A stretch of 64,000 bases of DNA. It comes from Liquidambar formosana (Eukaryota; Streptophyta; Magnoliopsida; Saxifragales; Altingiaceae). Positions 23,175 through 35,148 of this stretch are shown one piece after another. The translations under genes and the position numbers were made by a program. Each line of letters begins with the position of its first letter. Within the stretch, counting starts at the first letter, position 1. Under the pieces are notes generated by a model that did not search any database, was not told the DNA's origin, and saw only the letters and a list, made by a program, of their open reading frames with translations. The stretch spans positions 46,124,388 to 46,188,387 of the forward strand of contig CM077821.1 of the NCBI GenBank assembly GCA_039720395.1, given 5' to 3'.

Positions 23175-24490
23175 AGAGCCTTTGAAATGTTCGTGCACCA
23201 AAAAAAGTGATGGAGTCGCATTTTCTTTTGAGGTAATCATATGATAAAATTTATTATCCTTTAAACAATGACTCCATCTCTTCTCATTGACTTCCATTTG
23301 TGTATGCCCGGCTAGCCAAAGAAACGCATTAGTAAAAAATAATAATAATAAAAATAAAACTCCATTTAATATATATATGCATGGTAATGGCACCATTCTA
23401 ATGCAAGCATTTGTGCCGGATATCAGAATGCAAGATTAATAAATGGTTTAGAAACAAAATATTTGATTTCGTTTTCATGTGACATCCCAATGCAAGATAA
23501 ATAAATGGTTCGTCTCGTGATCATCGAATTCAACTCCCCCCATTTTTATTTATTTATTTATTTATTTTCAGGTGGCTGAACAATTCAATTTATTTTTAAT
23601 TCTGCTGATAGTTTAATTGGTGCGCAACGCATAATAGGGCGGAGCCTCATTCGGCACTAATTTAGACTCTTACGCTCGCAGCCTAGGTTTTTTGTTTTTT
23701 GTTTTTTTTCAGCCTCGGTAATTAGTAGCTAGCACTAGTTAGGGAAGCTTTGTTACTTACTCCTAATAATAAATTGCCCAAATTACCTTAAAATTTGGGA
23801 AATGTTATAAATAGTTTTTACTTGCAGTACCAAATCACAACACCTGACGTGGCATGAGTTGGTTGACAAAAATATCCTCTAAACTATTTAATGTCGCCAC
23901 AAAAGATCCATTGCCACATCAGGTGCTATCTTTATAGTACTGCATTATGGTACGTGGTATGTATAGTATTACCCTTCCCATAAAGAATATATAGTAGAGA
24001 GACCTTAAGGTTCTATTTGGTTTCTGGATTTTATAAAGAAATATATATATATGCACGGAATTGTATTTTTCCTTATTTGGTTGCAATGAAAATTTGTTAA
24101 AAGAAAAGGAATTGAAATAATTTTGGTTTGATAAAATTTTATCTTTTTCTTTCATTTTCATTTTTCTTCCCATGCCTCCTTTTTTTTTTTTTTTTTTTTT
24201 TTTAATGGTAAAATTCACGAACCAAATAAGGGGTAACTGCCTTAAGGAGCAGAAGTTTTTTTCACAAAATAGAAATAGAATGAGACATTAATTAGACCTT
24301 AATGGCATTTTGAGTCATGGTCAGAATTACCTCTTTCAAAGAGCTTGTTAATTTGCATGAACTACGCTGATTCTATGACTTTTGCTTTATTATATATGTA
24401 TATTTTTGCTGGCCAACTTAAGCAACAAATTAATGTTCTGCTGACATTGAAGCTTTTACCTATATTGTCACGCAATCTTGGCAAAGTCCA
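23175..24490. other. Upstream flank of laccase B, no gene seen
   Basis: It is homologous in blocks to 13480-14930 upstream of laccase A, with many indels. It contains (TTTA)n and poly-T tracts. No frame is supported. Confidence 0.6.
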
Positions 24491-24501
24491 AGCTCTGCCT
24501 C

Positions 24502-24509
24502 TATAAATA
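24502..24509 (+). promoter_or_regulatory. Candidate TATA box of laccase B
   Basis: TATAAATA lies about 120 bp upstream of the ATG in a stretch otherwise conserved with copy A (CAAAGTCCAAGCTC just before it). In copy A the aligned bases are TATATTTTAA, so the box is changed there. Confidence 0.55.
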
Positions 24510-24628
24510 GATATCGTCGTATCGATCTTTATGCCAGGATCTCACATTCTTAGAAGAATTCCACAGCTCTAGGATGCGCTTCCATTCTCTTTGCCTCTTC
24601 ACCTCATTCGTAGTTTTCTCTCTTCAAC

Positions 24629-27600
24629 ATGGCACGTCCTGTGTTCTTACTAGGATGCGCTTTAGCTCTTCTGGCTTTCTCAATAGCTTCTGCTGAAATT
24701 GTGGAACACTCGTTCTATGTAATCAGTCTTCCCTAATTTATCATTTTGTTTTCCATTTCTGCCCTGGATTTTCTAGTCATGGGGAAATTCAAGCTGGCTG
24801 GAAGTGTGTGATCGATTTATAGGGCTTATTAGGAATAACGGTCTTTCAATTGGCGGTATTGCTAGGATATCATAGTAGGAGTCTTCTGTGCGGTGGGGAA
24901 AAAATTCCTCTTCCTTTTTGGCAATTTAGTTCAATCATCTGTCCTCTGCATTTGGGTGGTACCTAGTTAATAGGTACTCACCTGATCATATAAACGGTGA
25001 TTGATCGGACTACAAGATAATTTAATTAAATAGATGTTAATAAATTAATTGCATGGCACAGATCGTTCTTAAACTCTCATGATCGAGAGCAGTCATATAG
25101 TGCATGCGATGTTTCTTAGGAACCAACCCTACACTCTACCTCATAGGAGTGTAGTGTAGTCGATTGTGTAGTGCTCACCGAAAGTCTCAAGGCTATTTGT
25201 GCTTTAGGACTTGGGAGTAGGTTGATTTATGAACTAGAGCTTCATAAACACTACAGTTTGACTCACTATACAGATATATAAATATTTACTTCGCCATGAG
25301 ATTTCTTAATTATTTCCATCGTTTCAGGTGCAAAACCTCACCGTCAGGCGGCTGTGTCATGAGCAAGTGATAACAGCTGTGAATGGAAGCCTCCCTGGTC
25401 CAACGTTACAGGTTCGAGAGGGTGATACCCTTGTCGTCCATGTCTTTAATAAGTCACCTTACAACCTTACTATTCACTGGTAATTAAACCCTTCTATATA
25501 TTGATTAATAGAAGTACTCCACATCATCTATGTTGAAATTAAAGAAAATGTCTAACCAATGTTTATGCAGGCATGGAATATTTCAGATACTGAGTGGCTG
25601 GGCTGATGGACCGGAATATGTGACTCAATGTCCCATACTCCCTGGAAATAGCTACACTTACAAATTTACCATCACCAAACAGGAGGGTACCCTCTGGTGG
25701 CATGCTCATGTGCAATGGCTCCGTGCAACAGTTTATGGAGCACTCATCATCCATCCCAGGGCTGGTCGATCATACCCCTTCCCCAAACCCCACAAGGAAT
25801 TCCCCATTCTCTTGGGTACCCTCTTAATTAGTCCCTTGTTCTCCATTTCTTCTCTCTTTTTTTATTATTATTATTATTAACAATTGACCCATAATTTACT
25901 TTAATTAGTCCAAAATGGGTAGTAAGCTTGCTAGTGTCCAGAGATTAGTTAGGCAAAATGTGACTATTAATATATATACGTTATATATTGCAGGAGAGTA
26001 TTGGAATGCTAATGTTATCGATGTTGAGAACCAAGCACTCGCCACTGGTGGCCCTCCAAACAATTCTGACGCTTTCACCATTAATGGCAAGCCTGGGGAT
26101 CTCTACCCATGCTCTCAAAAGAGTACGTAATTTACACATTGTAACACACCATGCATGCACGTAATTTACTTTAATTTATCCCTAATACGTCGAACCCCAG
26201 TTCCATATATAGGGTCCAACTCGAGGCCTTTTAATTTGCATGATTTTAATCATCAGATACACATAAGATCAAGGTTGTGCAAGGCAAAACCTATCTCCTA
26301 CGCATAATCAACGCTGCTCTCAATGAAGAGCTCTTCTTCAAGATAGCCAATCACAAGATGACAGTTGTCGCCATGGACGCCTCCTACACCGAACCCTACG
26401 TCACCGAGGTTGTTGTCATCAGCCCCGGACAGACCACCGATGTCCTCCTCACCGCCGACCAGTCGCCGGCATCTTACTACATGGCAGCACATCCATACGC
26501 TAGCGCCCCAGGTGCACCGTTTGATAATACTACCACCACTGGCATCCTCGTCTACGAAGGTACTATGTCAGCGAGCCCAATAATGCCAGACCTACCGGCC
26601 TTCAATGACACACCAACGGCCCACAAGTTCTTCAGCAACATTACTGGGCTTGTCAGTGGGCCTCACTGGGTCCCGGTGCCACGTCACGTGGACGAGCATA
26701 TGTTTGTGACCATAGGATTGAACCTCGTCCCATGCGGAGGAGGGAAAAACGCCACGTGTGCGGGTCCACTGGGGCAGCGATTAGCTGCGAGCATGAACAA
26801 CGCGTCGCTCCAATTCCCGACCAAGTTGTCTATGTTGCAAGCATTCTTTTATGATGTGAGTGGGATCTTCACCGTTGATTTCCCCAACAAGCCTCCAGTG
26901 GTGTTTGATTACACGAGTACTATTCTAAGCTTCAATACGTCCCTAGTATTTACATCAAAATCAACTAAGGTCAAGAAATTCAAGTATAATTCGACGGTCG
27001 AGATTGTCCTGCAGGACACGGCTTTGGTGGTCGTGGAGAATCATCCCATACACATTCACGGTTTCAACTTCCATGTATTGGCACAAGGGTTTGGAAATTA
27101 TGATGCGGTGAGCGACCAGAAAAAGTTCAATCTCTTCAATCCACAAATGCGCAACACCATCGGCGTGCCGGTCGGAGGATGGGCTGTCATCAGAGTCCAT
27201 TTAAATAATCCTGGTATTTTTTATTTTTATTATTTTTATTTATTTTTTATATAAATTCTCTTATTAAAATGACAAAACAACTGTCCACTATAAATAATTA
27301 TTTATTTAATAAATTTTGATTGATTAGTTTATGTCCACAACGGTTTGGAGTTTCTCCAATTCTCATATTCTGTCACTTGTTTAAATAATCAAGAAAAATT
27401 GATTATATGCGTATGTTTTTTTTTTTTTTTTTTTTTTTTAATATAGGAGAAAATGTCAACACCAATGAGGATTGGATCTTCTAATAACATCTTCTTAAAA
27501 AATACCTAAAATTTCTCTCAAAAATTAGAATCCTAAATCTGATTACCTTTAATTATGTGACTTAAATTAACTAAAAAATCAATAACTTGATTTCCTTCTC

Positions 27601-28234
27601 TATAAACATGATTTATTCTAACTTCCATATGTTACACTCTAAAATAATTTTCATATAATCATTTAAAATACTACAAATCTTCCATATATATGCATACATT
27701 TTTATTTTTACATAATTAGGAGTGTATTTTCACATATATGGTTGTATCAACATGTCCATATATTCATGTAAATATGAATGCATGTTCACGTGTTTATGAC
27801 CATATAAGCATATATCCATTGATTCGTGTGTTTAAATTTATATTTTGTCAATTATTCATGGCTTATGACACAAAATGAAATATGATCAAGAGGCACTCTT
27901 CCACACCACACCAGTGTGATGACAAGTATTGCCCCATATAATATATAGACTTTCTCTTGAAGCATAGCGTAGGAAATCACTCTCAAAATTTTATCTTATT
28001 TTATTTTATTTATTTATTTATTTATTTTTGGGGAGCACTAATGTCTCTAAATTTATTGGCTTCAATTACTTATTCTTGTTTTTGGAAATCTGACCCTTTC
28101 CAGGTGTATGGTTGGTTCACTGCCATCTGGACGCGCACTTGCCATTTGGTCTCGCCACAGCTTTTGTGGTTGAGGACGGGCCCACTCTAGACTCGACCCT
28201 GCCGCCACCGCCACCGGATCTACCCAAGTGTTAG
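24629..28234 (+). CDS. Laccase copy B (multicopper oxidase, LAC7-like), intact
   Basis: Six exons: 24629-24718, 25328-25479, 25571-25815, 25994-26122, 26257-27213 and 28104-28234. They encode 567 residues with no break. Residues 1-22 form a signal peptide ending SASA-like before EIVEHSF. Copper ligands are in the four laccase blocks: HWHG (80-83), WWHAHVQW (HAH 125-127), [11 protein letters not shown] (about 468-478) and [12 protein letters not shown] (530-541). The axial position ten residues after the T1 Cys is Leu, typical of plant laccases. Several N-x-S/T sites (for example NLT, NNS, NTT) suggest glycosylation. Family members are apoplastic p-diphenol:dioxygen oxidoreductases acting on monolignols, flavonoids or other phenolics. 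The C-terminus [10 protein letters not shown] and the [10 protein letters not shown] block resemble the LAC7/8/9 group as I recall it; that subgroup call is less certain. A copia element lies 67 bp past the stop. Confidence 0.95.
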
Positions 28235-28301
28235 AAGTTGTAAAACCCATTATTAAACCCCTTTTGATTGTTATTGTTTCTCAAAGTCTATTATTGCTTG
28301 G

Positions 28302-28544
28302 TGTTATAAAACCAAGAATTTAGAACAAGTTATGAGAAAAATAAGATTTCTCATTCATCTTCTTTCTCTTCTTTCTCTCCGAATACATCCTCTCTTCTTT
28401 CTCCCCTTCCCCTTTTATCTTTGTTTGCATTTATTCCTCATGATGGGATTACCTAACCCACTTATGATGGTGTTCCCATTATCACAAAGTGGAGGGGGTG
28501 TGGACATCCACTCAATGTCCACTCAATGTTTAATATTCATAACA
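28302..28544 (-). repeat. LTR of the copia element (3' LTR in element orientation)
   Basis: 243 bp, TG...CA bounded in plus orientation as TGTTATAAAACC...CATAACA. It contains a CT-rich block (TTCTTTCTCTTCTTTCTCTC) and ends at CACTCAATG repeats. It matches the other LTR at 241 of 243 bases by eye. Confidence 0.95.
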
Positions 28545-28553
28545 CTCCCCCTT
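28545..28553 (-). other. Polypurine tract of the copia element
   Basis: AAGGGGGAG on the minus strand lies directly against the 3' LTR, the expected place for plus-strand DNA priming. Confidence 0.7.
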
Positions 28554-28802
28554 GGATGTCCACCAAACTAAGATAATGTGCCTCGTTAAAAACCTTACTA
28601 GAAAAACCCAGTGGGAAAAAACTAGTGAGGGAAAAGAGTACAACATTTTTGTAAATCTTAGAATGGTGTTGGACGCACTAAAGAAACTGCCTCATTAAAA
28701 CCTTGCCAGGAAAACCCAATGGGACAAAACCTAGGCGAAGGAAAAAGAGTACAGCGTGCATATGTCCAAAAATGAATACTCCCCCTGATAAGAAGATAAG
28801 TA

Positions 28803-31800
28803 TCAACTTAACTGATCGCAAACCCGACGCATTCCAATGCCATATACCAATTTCTTGAATGTTGACGATGGTAAGGCCTTGGTGAATAAATCCGCAAGAT
28901 TATCAGTGGAACGTATTTGTTTCACATCAATTTCATGCCTCTGCTGGAGTTCATGAGTGTAGAAGAACTTTAGTGAAATGTGTTTGGTTCTATCACCTTT
29001 GATGTACCCTCCTTGAATTTGTGCAATACATGCAGCATTATCTTCATAAATTGTTGTTGGCATACTTTTAATCAGAGGTAACCCACATGTGTCTCGAATG
29101 TGATGGGTTACAGATCTTAACCATACACATTCACGACTTGCTTCATGGAGTGCAAGTATCTCAGAGTGATTAGAAGATGTAGCAATTAGAGTCTGCTTTG
29201 TAGATCGCCAAGAGATCGCTGTATTGCCACATGTAAATACATACCCTGTTTGTGAGCGAGCTTTGTGAGGATCAGAAAGGTATCCAGAATCTGCATATCC
29301 TTCTAAACAAGGACCACGGGCTAATTCCTTTGAGTAAAACAAACCCATATCTGTAGTTCCACGAAGGTAGCGTAAAATATGTTTAATACCATTCCAGTGT
29401 CGTCGAGTTGGAGCAGAACTGAATCTTGCTAATAAGTTGACTGAAAATGCTATATCAGGCCTAGTGCATTGTGCTAAATATAACAAAGCACCTATTGCAC
29501 TAAGATATGGTACTTCAGGACCAAGTAGCATTTCATTATCTTCTTTGGGGTGAAATGGATCTTTCTTAATATCAAGAGATCGAACCACCATGGGAGAACT
29601 TAGTGGATGCGCTTTATCCATATTAAAACGTTTCAATACCTTTTCGGTATAAGCTGATTGATGGATAAGAATTCCATTTGATTTATGCTCGATCTGCAGG
29701 CCGAGACAATATTTTGTTCTCCCTAAATCTTTCATCTCAAATTCTCTTTTCAAATATTCAGCAGCTTTCATGAGCTCTTCAGGAGTCCCAATTAAATTTA
29801 TATCATCAACATAAACTGCAATGATGGCGAATCCAGATTCTGATTTCTTTATAAATACACAAGGGCATATAGGATTATTAATATATCCTTCTTTAACTAA
29901 GTACTCACTGAGACGATTATACCACATTCTTCCAGATTGTTTTAATCCATACAAGGATCGTCTCAGTTTAATTGAGTACATATTTCGTGGTTGTGATGTA
30001 TTTGCTTCAGGCAATTTGAATCCTTCAGGGATCTTTATATATATATCTGCATCTAACTTTCCATATAAATATACAGTAACTACGTCCATAAGACGCATGT
30101 CAAGTCCTTCTGAGACTGACAGACTAATTAAATATCGAAATGTAATGGCATCCATTACAGGTGAATATGTTTCTTCATAATCAATCCCAAGTCTCTGCAG
30201 GAAACCTTGTGCTACTAAACGAGCTTTATATCTGACGATCTCATTTTTATCATTACGCTTTCTTACAAACACCCATTTGTAACCCACAGGTTTCACATCA
30301 TTGGGTGTTAGGACTACAGGTCCAAATACTTTACGTTTTTCTAGTGAATCCAATTCTGCTTGGATTGCTTCTTTCCATTTTGACCAATCAGGTCTACTGT
30401 GACATTCGTTTACAGTGCGTGGTTCGAGATCATCATCATCTTTCGAAATTTCAGTAGCTACTGCGAAAGAAAATACATCATTAATAACCACTTCTGAGCG
30501 ATCCCACAATTCTTTTGTACATGTATAGTTTATGGAAATTTCTTCATTTCCATGTACATATGCCTTTTTATTGTTTTCTGTCTCCTCAGGGACATTTTCC
30601 TCTTCAGGAGTTATTAAATCAGAATTTGTGAGAATATTTATTTCTTGTTCAATAGCCTCTTCTGGAGTACTATTTTTTATATTTTGTTGCCCTTTTATTT
30701 TCCTCTTCCGGGGAACTAAATCTTTTGAGCCCAATGGTCTACCACGCTTCAGGCGTGTAGTAGATGATTCATTTGCTGCAATAATAGTAGACTTACCAAT
30801 TGGTACATTGATCTTTGCTAATGTGTTTGCAGCCGGTATATAAGACTTAGTTATTTTTGCTGCATCTGTAAATGCATCAGGCATTTGATTAGCAATCTTC
30901 TGAAGATGAGTGATCCTCTGTACTTCAGTTTCACATTGAGCAGTACGTGGATCAAGATGGGACAAAGATGGTACATTCCAAGAAAGTTCACGTCGTTCTT
31001 CTATCAGTGGATTTCCTCCCCCTAACGACGGGAACTGTGTTTCATCAAAATGACAATCTACAAATCTTGCTGTAAAAACATCACCTGTCAATGGTTCAAG
31101 AAATCTGATGATGGAAGGTGAATCAAACCCAATATATATTCCCAATCGACGTTGAGGACCCATTTTAGTGCGTTGTGGGGTTGGAATCGGAACTTGTACA
31201 GCACAACCAAAAGTTCGTAGATGGGAAATATTCGGTGGTTGACCAAGTACAAGTTGTAATGGTGATTGTTGCTTATAAGCAGTAGAGCGAAGACGAACCA
31301 ATACTGCAGCATGTAAAATGGCATGTCCCCAGGCAGAAATAGGTAATTTGGTCTTCATAAGTAAAGGGCGAGCAATCAGCTGAAGATGTTTGATAAAAGC
31401 TTCTGCTAACCCATTCTGAGTATGGATATGAGCAACTGGATGTTCAATATCAATCCCAACTGACATGCAAAAGTCATCAAATGTTTGAGATGAAAATTCA
31501 CCGGCATTATCAAGGCGGATCTTCTTGATCGGATGATCTGGAAATTGTGCTTGTAACCTGATTATTTGGGCAAGGAGCCTAGCAAATGCAACATTGCGAG
31601 TAGATAGCAAACAAACATGTGACCATCGTGTTGAGGCATCTATCAAAACCATAAAATAGCAAAATGGTCCACATGGTGGAGAAATAGGTCCACATATATC
31701 CCCTTGAATTCGTTCCAAAAATTTTGGAGATTCAACAATAACTTTTGTAGGAGATGGTCTAATAACCAATTTTCCCTGGGAGCAAGCAATACATGGATAA

Positions 31801-32381
31801 TCACTGGACAAGAGAATCTTCTGGCTCTTTAATGGATGTCCATGTGAATTGGTAAGGATTCGACGTATCATTGTTGATCCCGGGTGACCAAGTCGATCAT
31901 GCCAAAGCATAAAAGTTTTTGAATCAGAGGACTTCAGGTCCATCAACACATTTGATTCAATTGTTCTTATAGTTGTATTATACAACCCCGAAGAGAAAGT
32001 AGGAAGTTTCTCTAATACAAGCTTCTGGCCTGAAATAATTGAAGTAATGCAGAGATATTCTACATTACGTTCACATGCAGTTTCAATATGATATCCATTA
32101 CGACGTATATCTTTAAAACTTAGCAGATTTCTTCTGGATCTGATTGAATATAAAGCGTCGTTGATATGTAAGTTTGTTCCACCAGGTAACATGATTGTGG
32201 CTCTTCCGGAGCCATCGATCAGGTTCGCAGGACCTGATATTGTATTGACATTAATTTCATTTAATATAATGTCGAAAAAATATCTTTTATCTCGAAGGAT
32301 AGTGTGCGTTGTGGCACTGTCTGCTAGACATATATCTCCACCAGTCATCTCGGAATTGAATAATTCATTGTCAAGATCCAT
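28803..32381 (-). CDS. Ty1/copia Pol polyprotein (protease-integrase-RT-RNase H), 1192 aa, no Gag
   Basis: A single open frame of 1192 codons. Order of domains: protease motif LADSATTHTIL near residue 19; pre-integrase HDRLGHPG and a Cys pair CIACSQGK near 155-205; integrase core with GDICGP, LDNAGEF and the Glu of NGLAEAF (about 225-340); reverse transcriptase with KWVFVRKRN, KARLVAQGF and YVDD (about 690-930); RNase H with GYADSGYL, YEDNAACIAQI and the C-terminal NLADLFTKALP. The order integrase before RT defines Ty1/copia. All catalytic signatures I can check are present. The frame starts just upstream of the protease: no Gag capsid domain and no CCHC knuckle are present, unlike complete plant copia elements, where Gag precedes protease in one frame. 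Confidence 0.95.
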   Translation of the reverse strand: MDLDNELFNSEMTGGDICLADSATTHTILRDKRYFFDIILNEINVNTISGPANLIDGSGRATIMLPGGTNLHINDALYSIRSRRNLLSFKDIRRNGYHIETACERNVEYLCITSIISGQKLVLEKLPTFSSGLYNTTIRTIESNVLMDLKSSDSKTFMLWHDRLGHPGSTMIRRILTNSHGHPLKSQKILLSSDYPCIACSQGKLVIRPSPTKVIVESPKFLERIQGDICGPISPPCGPFCYFMVLIDASTRWSHVCLLSTRNVAFARLLAQIIRLQAQFPDHPIKKIRLDNAGEFSSQTFDDFCMSVGIDIEHPVAHIHTQNGLAEAFIKHLQLIARPLLMKTKLPISAWGHAILHAAVLVRLRSTAYKQQSPLQLVLGQPPNISHLRTFGCAVQVPIPTPQRTKMGPQRRLGIYIGFDSPSIIRFLEPLTGDVFTARFVDCHFDETQFPSLGGGNPLIEERRELSWNVPSLSHLDPRTAQCETEVQRITHLQKIANQMPDAFTDAAKITKSYIPAANTLAKINVPIGKSTIIAANESSTTRLKRGRPLGSKDLVPRKRKIKGQQNIKNSTPEEAIEQEINILTNSDLITPEEENVPEETENNKKAYVHGNEEISINYTCTKELWDRSEVVINDVFSFAVATEISKDDDDLEPRTVNECHSRPDWSKWKEAIQAELDSLEKRKVFGPVVLTPNDVKPVGYKWVFVRKRNDKNEIVRYKARLVAQGFLQRLGIDYEETYSPVMDAITFRYLISLSVSEGLDMRLMDVVTVYLYGKLDADIYIKIPEGFKLPEANTSQPRNMYSIKLRRSLYGLKQSGRMWYNRLSEYLVKEGYINNPICPCVFIKKSESGFAIIAVYVDDINLIGTPEELMKAAEYLKREFEMKDLGRTKYCLGLQIEHKSNGILIHQSAYTEKVLKRFNMDKAHPLSSPMVVRSLDIKKDPFHPKEDNEMLLGPEVPYLSAIGALLYLAQCTRPDIAFSVNLLARFSSAPTRRHWNGIKHILRYLRGTTDMGLFYSKELARGPCLEGYADSGYLSDPHKARSQTGYVFTCGNTAISWRSTKQTLIATSSNHSEILALHEASRECVWLRSVTHHIRDTCGLPLIKSMPTTIYEDNAACIAQIQGGYIKGDRTKHISLKFFYTHELQQRHEIDVKQIRSTDNLADLFTKALPSSTFKKLVYGIGMRRVCDQLS

Positions 32382-32464
32382 ACCACAACCAAATTGGTTA
32401 AAAACGAAGATGCTGATAGTATGATATTGCTCACAAATTCCTTGAGCAATTCGTGCTGATAACG

Positions 32465-32707
32465 TGTTATAAAACCAAGAATTTAGAACAAGTTATGAGG
32501 AGAATAAGATTTCTCATTCATCTTCTTTCTCTTCTTTCTCTCCGAATACATCCTCTCTTCTTTCTCCCCTTCCCCTTTTATCTTTGTTTGCATTTATTCC
32601 TCATGATGGGATTACCTAACCCACTTATGATGGTGTTCCCATTATCACAAAGTGGAGGGGGTGTGGACATCCACTCAATGTCCACTCAATGTTTAATATT
32701 CATAACA
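32465..32707 (-). repeat. LTR of the copia element (5' LTR in element orientation)
   Basis: 243 bp, same sequence as 28302-28544 except two G/A differences near the start in plus orientation. Its inner border carries TTATCAGCACG on the minus strand, a likely tRNA primer-binding site. Confidence 0.95.
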
Positions 32708-33689
32708 CTTGGTTTGTAGTTTTGCCTTTTCCTTTCTCATTTGTGCTGTAGTAATAGTAAATTAAAGGGGGAGAAAAAGAAATCATTCTATATTTGGTGA
32801 ACACGTGCATTGCAGGTGGACTCATTTTACATTTTTGATTATGTGTTGATTGAGAATAGTTAAATATATCCTTGCAGAATAGTTGAGCGGTCAAGTTCTG
32901 AGTGTATTCTTTAGAAGTCATCATTTCAATTTATTGCAGAAATTGTTGCCTGTATTGGTATAAGCCACCTCACACAAGTCATTAAGGGAACAGTCTGGAC
33001 CGAAACCTCGGCGGCAATAAAATTTGGGATACCTCTAACAGTCAATTAAAAAAAGAAAAGACAAGGAAAATAGGTAAATTATATATTCCTTACCTTTTTA
33101 GAATATTTGAAAACAATGATTATCACACAACACCGTACTAAGTTAATTCGAACCGTTGGATAAGGTTTTGACAATTCAAATCAAAAAATAAAAAAGGTTG
33201 ATACTGAAATAACCAAAATCACCTCAATAGACAATTTTATGATATTTTGATATCAGCTGTCAAAAAAATCAACCAACTACTCGGATTAACTCGACACAGT
33301 GTTGAGGTTTTTTTATCTCTTCACCAAATCCATGCTCTATCAATATTGATGTTACTAAATCTCATGTAAATTGCAAAACTTGGGCTCTTGGAAGCAACAA
33401 AACAAATAAATCTTCCCATTATAGTAATCTTCCTCTTTGTTTATAATTTTACTTATAATAGGATTTTACATCAAAACCCGGGCCTATTGAACGGATGTAA
33501 GTCAAATATATTAGCTTGGGTCGAGGCCTATAAATGATCCTATAGAGTAATATGCTATGTGGGTATTGATCTTTAGTTCCTTACCATCCCAAAATGTGTT
33601 GGCTACCTATGTTGTACCTTCAAAGGAAATCCCACCCACAAAAACTTGGGCCAGTCCTAGCCGCAGAAGAATTAAAATTTGGAGGTTGG

Positions 33690-34061
33690 AACCGCCTCAA
33701 CTTTATTTGCACCTCCAACCTCTTATGATCTCTTAAGGTTTTATGAAAATAATTGCATTGTTTATTAAAAAATATTATTTTAAACAAATTTGTAAAAAGG
33801 ATTTTTTTTTCTTAAATCTCTTGTTTAAATGGATATTTTAGTCATTTACAGTTTTTGTTTCACTTTTACCAATGATACATAAAAAAGGCCAAAAAGTTCA
33901 CTTAAACAATAGATTTTGAAAAAAAATACTGTCTACAAAATTATTCAAATGATGTTTTCTAATAAACAATATACTCGATTTTTATAAAAACATTTTTTAT
34001 TTTTCATAAAATCTTGAAAAATCACATGGAGTTGGGAATGCAAATATAGTTGAGGTGTGGT
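33690..34061. mobile_element. Diverged relative of the 399-bp foldback MITE
   Basis: The interior carries the same ordered words as the copies at 7769 and 20862 (TCACTTAAACAATAGATTTT, TGATGTTTTCTAATAAACA). The ends are GGAACCGCCTCAACTTTATT and an inverted AATATAGTTGAGGTGTGG. The termini differ from GGGAACGG, so it is an older copy or a sister family. It sits in laccase unit B at roughly the position of the 20862 copy in unit A. Confidence 0.6.
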
Positions 34062-34215
34062 ATTAACGGCCCACTAAAAATTTCTGCTATTATCCCAGTA
34101 GGCCCAAAATTAACTAGCGAGAAATTGGACAACTCAGCCTTACAAATATTAGCTTTAACATATGATCCAAGCCCAAACAGTCAACCCCAGTCCCAGCCGG
34201 CTTGTTTAGGCCTAA

Positions 34216-35148
34216 TTGTTGTTGTCTCCAACCCGGCCCTTTTACTTTTCCAAGGGCCCTTTCATATCAGTTCAGGATTTGGTAAAAAAAAAACACATTT
34301 TTGAGAGGGAATTTGCAAATGGGATTTTGGGTCTCCAAAGCCCTTGTTCAAACTCATCCAAAATTTTGACAATTTTTTTCTTCAACTTCCTAAACAAGGT
34401 AACTGATCAGAATGAATCTTGAAATTCCATCCTGATCCCAAATACCTCTAATAAATTTCTCATCCAAACGCATTGTAAAGTTGTTAAGGTGGACTACTGC
34501 TAATTGGCGAAGTCCATGTAAATGAACAAGGATGTAAGATACTTAAGGCAAAAAATCAAGAAGTTGTTTCACCAAAAATAAAATTAAAAATAAAAAAAAA
34601 TGGAGAAGCTATTTACAAGTTGTTAAGGTGGGTAGTAGTGTTGGGCCAATGCTGAAATAGATTATATTTTTTGAAGTGTTTCCACAAGTTGTAGGGAAAA
34701 AACTTATTGAATTCATTCATTTCATCATCCAAAACAAAAAGGATTTAGATTTTCTGCTGATTTTTAATTTGCTATTTACCTCGTCTTTTAGTTGAGTTGG
34801 TATCTTTATTTATTTGTAAATTACCAATTAGAGCATGCATGGCTATCATGAAAGAGAAAACTTAATTTGAGTTGGCTATATTATATGGACTGGGGCCTGG
34901 GATATGTTGAACCCATATTTGAAATCTAGATTATAGAGTATGGAGTATGAGAAACAATCCTGAATAGAAAGAACAATTTGAGGAAAAACAATCCCTCTAA
35001 TTATATTATAATTGTATTTATTCCAAACAAACCCAACCCAAACAAATCAACACAATTTCCCTCCTCTCTTCCTCTAATTTCTAATTATTCCGCATTCAAT
35101 CTGTACTACATCCAGAGGAACGCATTATATGGAAATCAGGTGACTTAA
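34216..35148. other. Intergenic, no gene seen
   Basis: AT-rich sequence with short runs. The last part (35000-35148) is probably the 3' UTR of the minus-strand PAR1 gene. Confidence 0.5.

Larger units (their letters stand above)
28297..32712 (-). mobile_element. Ty1/copia LTR retrotransposon, young, with TSD CTTGG
   Basis: LTRs of 243 bp at 28302-28544 and 32465-32707 both run TGTTATAAAACC...ATTCATAACA. They differ at only two positions (GAGAAAAATAAG versus GAGGAGAATAAG). Identical CTTGG target duplications flank the element (28297-28301, 32708-32712). The coding strand is minus, opposite to laccase B, whose stop is 67 bp before the left LTR. A purine tract (AAGGGGGAG on the minus strand, 28545-28553) borders the downstream LTR and a TTATCAGCACG primer-site-like sequence borders the upstream LTR. 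Between that site and the pol frame there are only about 80 bp, so the gag region is missing. Confidence 0.95.
22745..34215. repeat. Segmental duplication unit B (laccase B and flanks, with copia insertion)
   Basis: The unit matches unit A from about 22765 (CTCACTCTTGTTTAGCCATTT) through the laccase gene and its downstream flank to about 34215. Excluding the 4.4-kb copia insertion it is about 7 kb. Intron 5 is about twice as long in B (890 bp) as in A (445 bp). Confidence 0.7.

Noticed and set aside
29821..30843. Plus-strand frames inside the copia element
   Set aside because: Shadows of the minus-strand pol frame.
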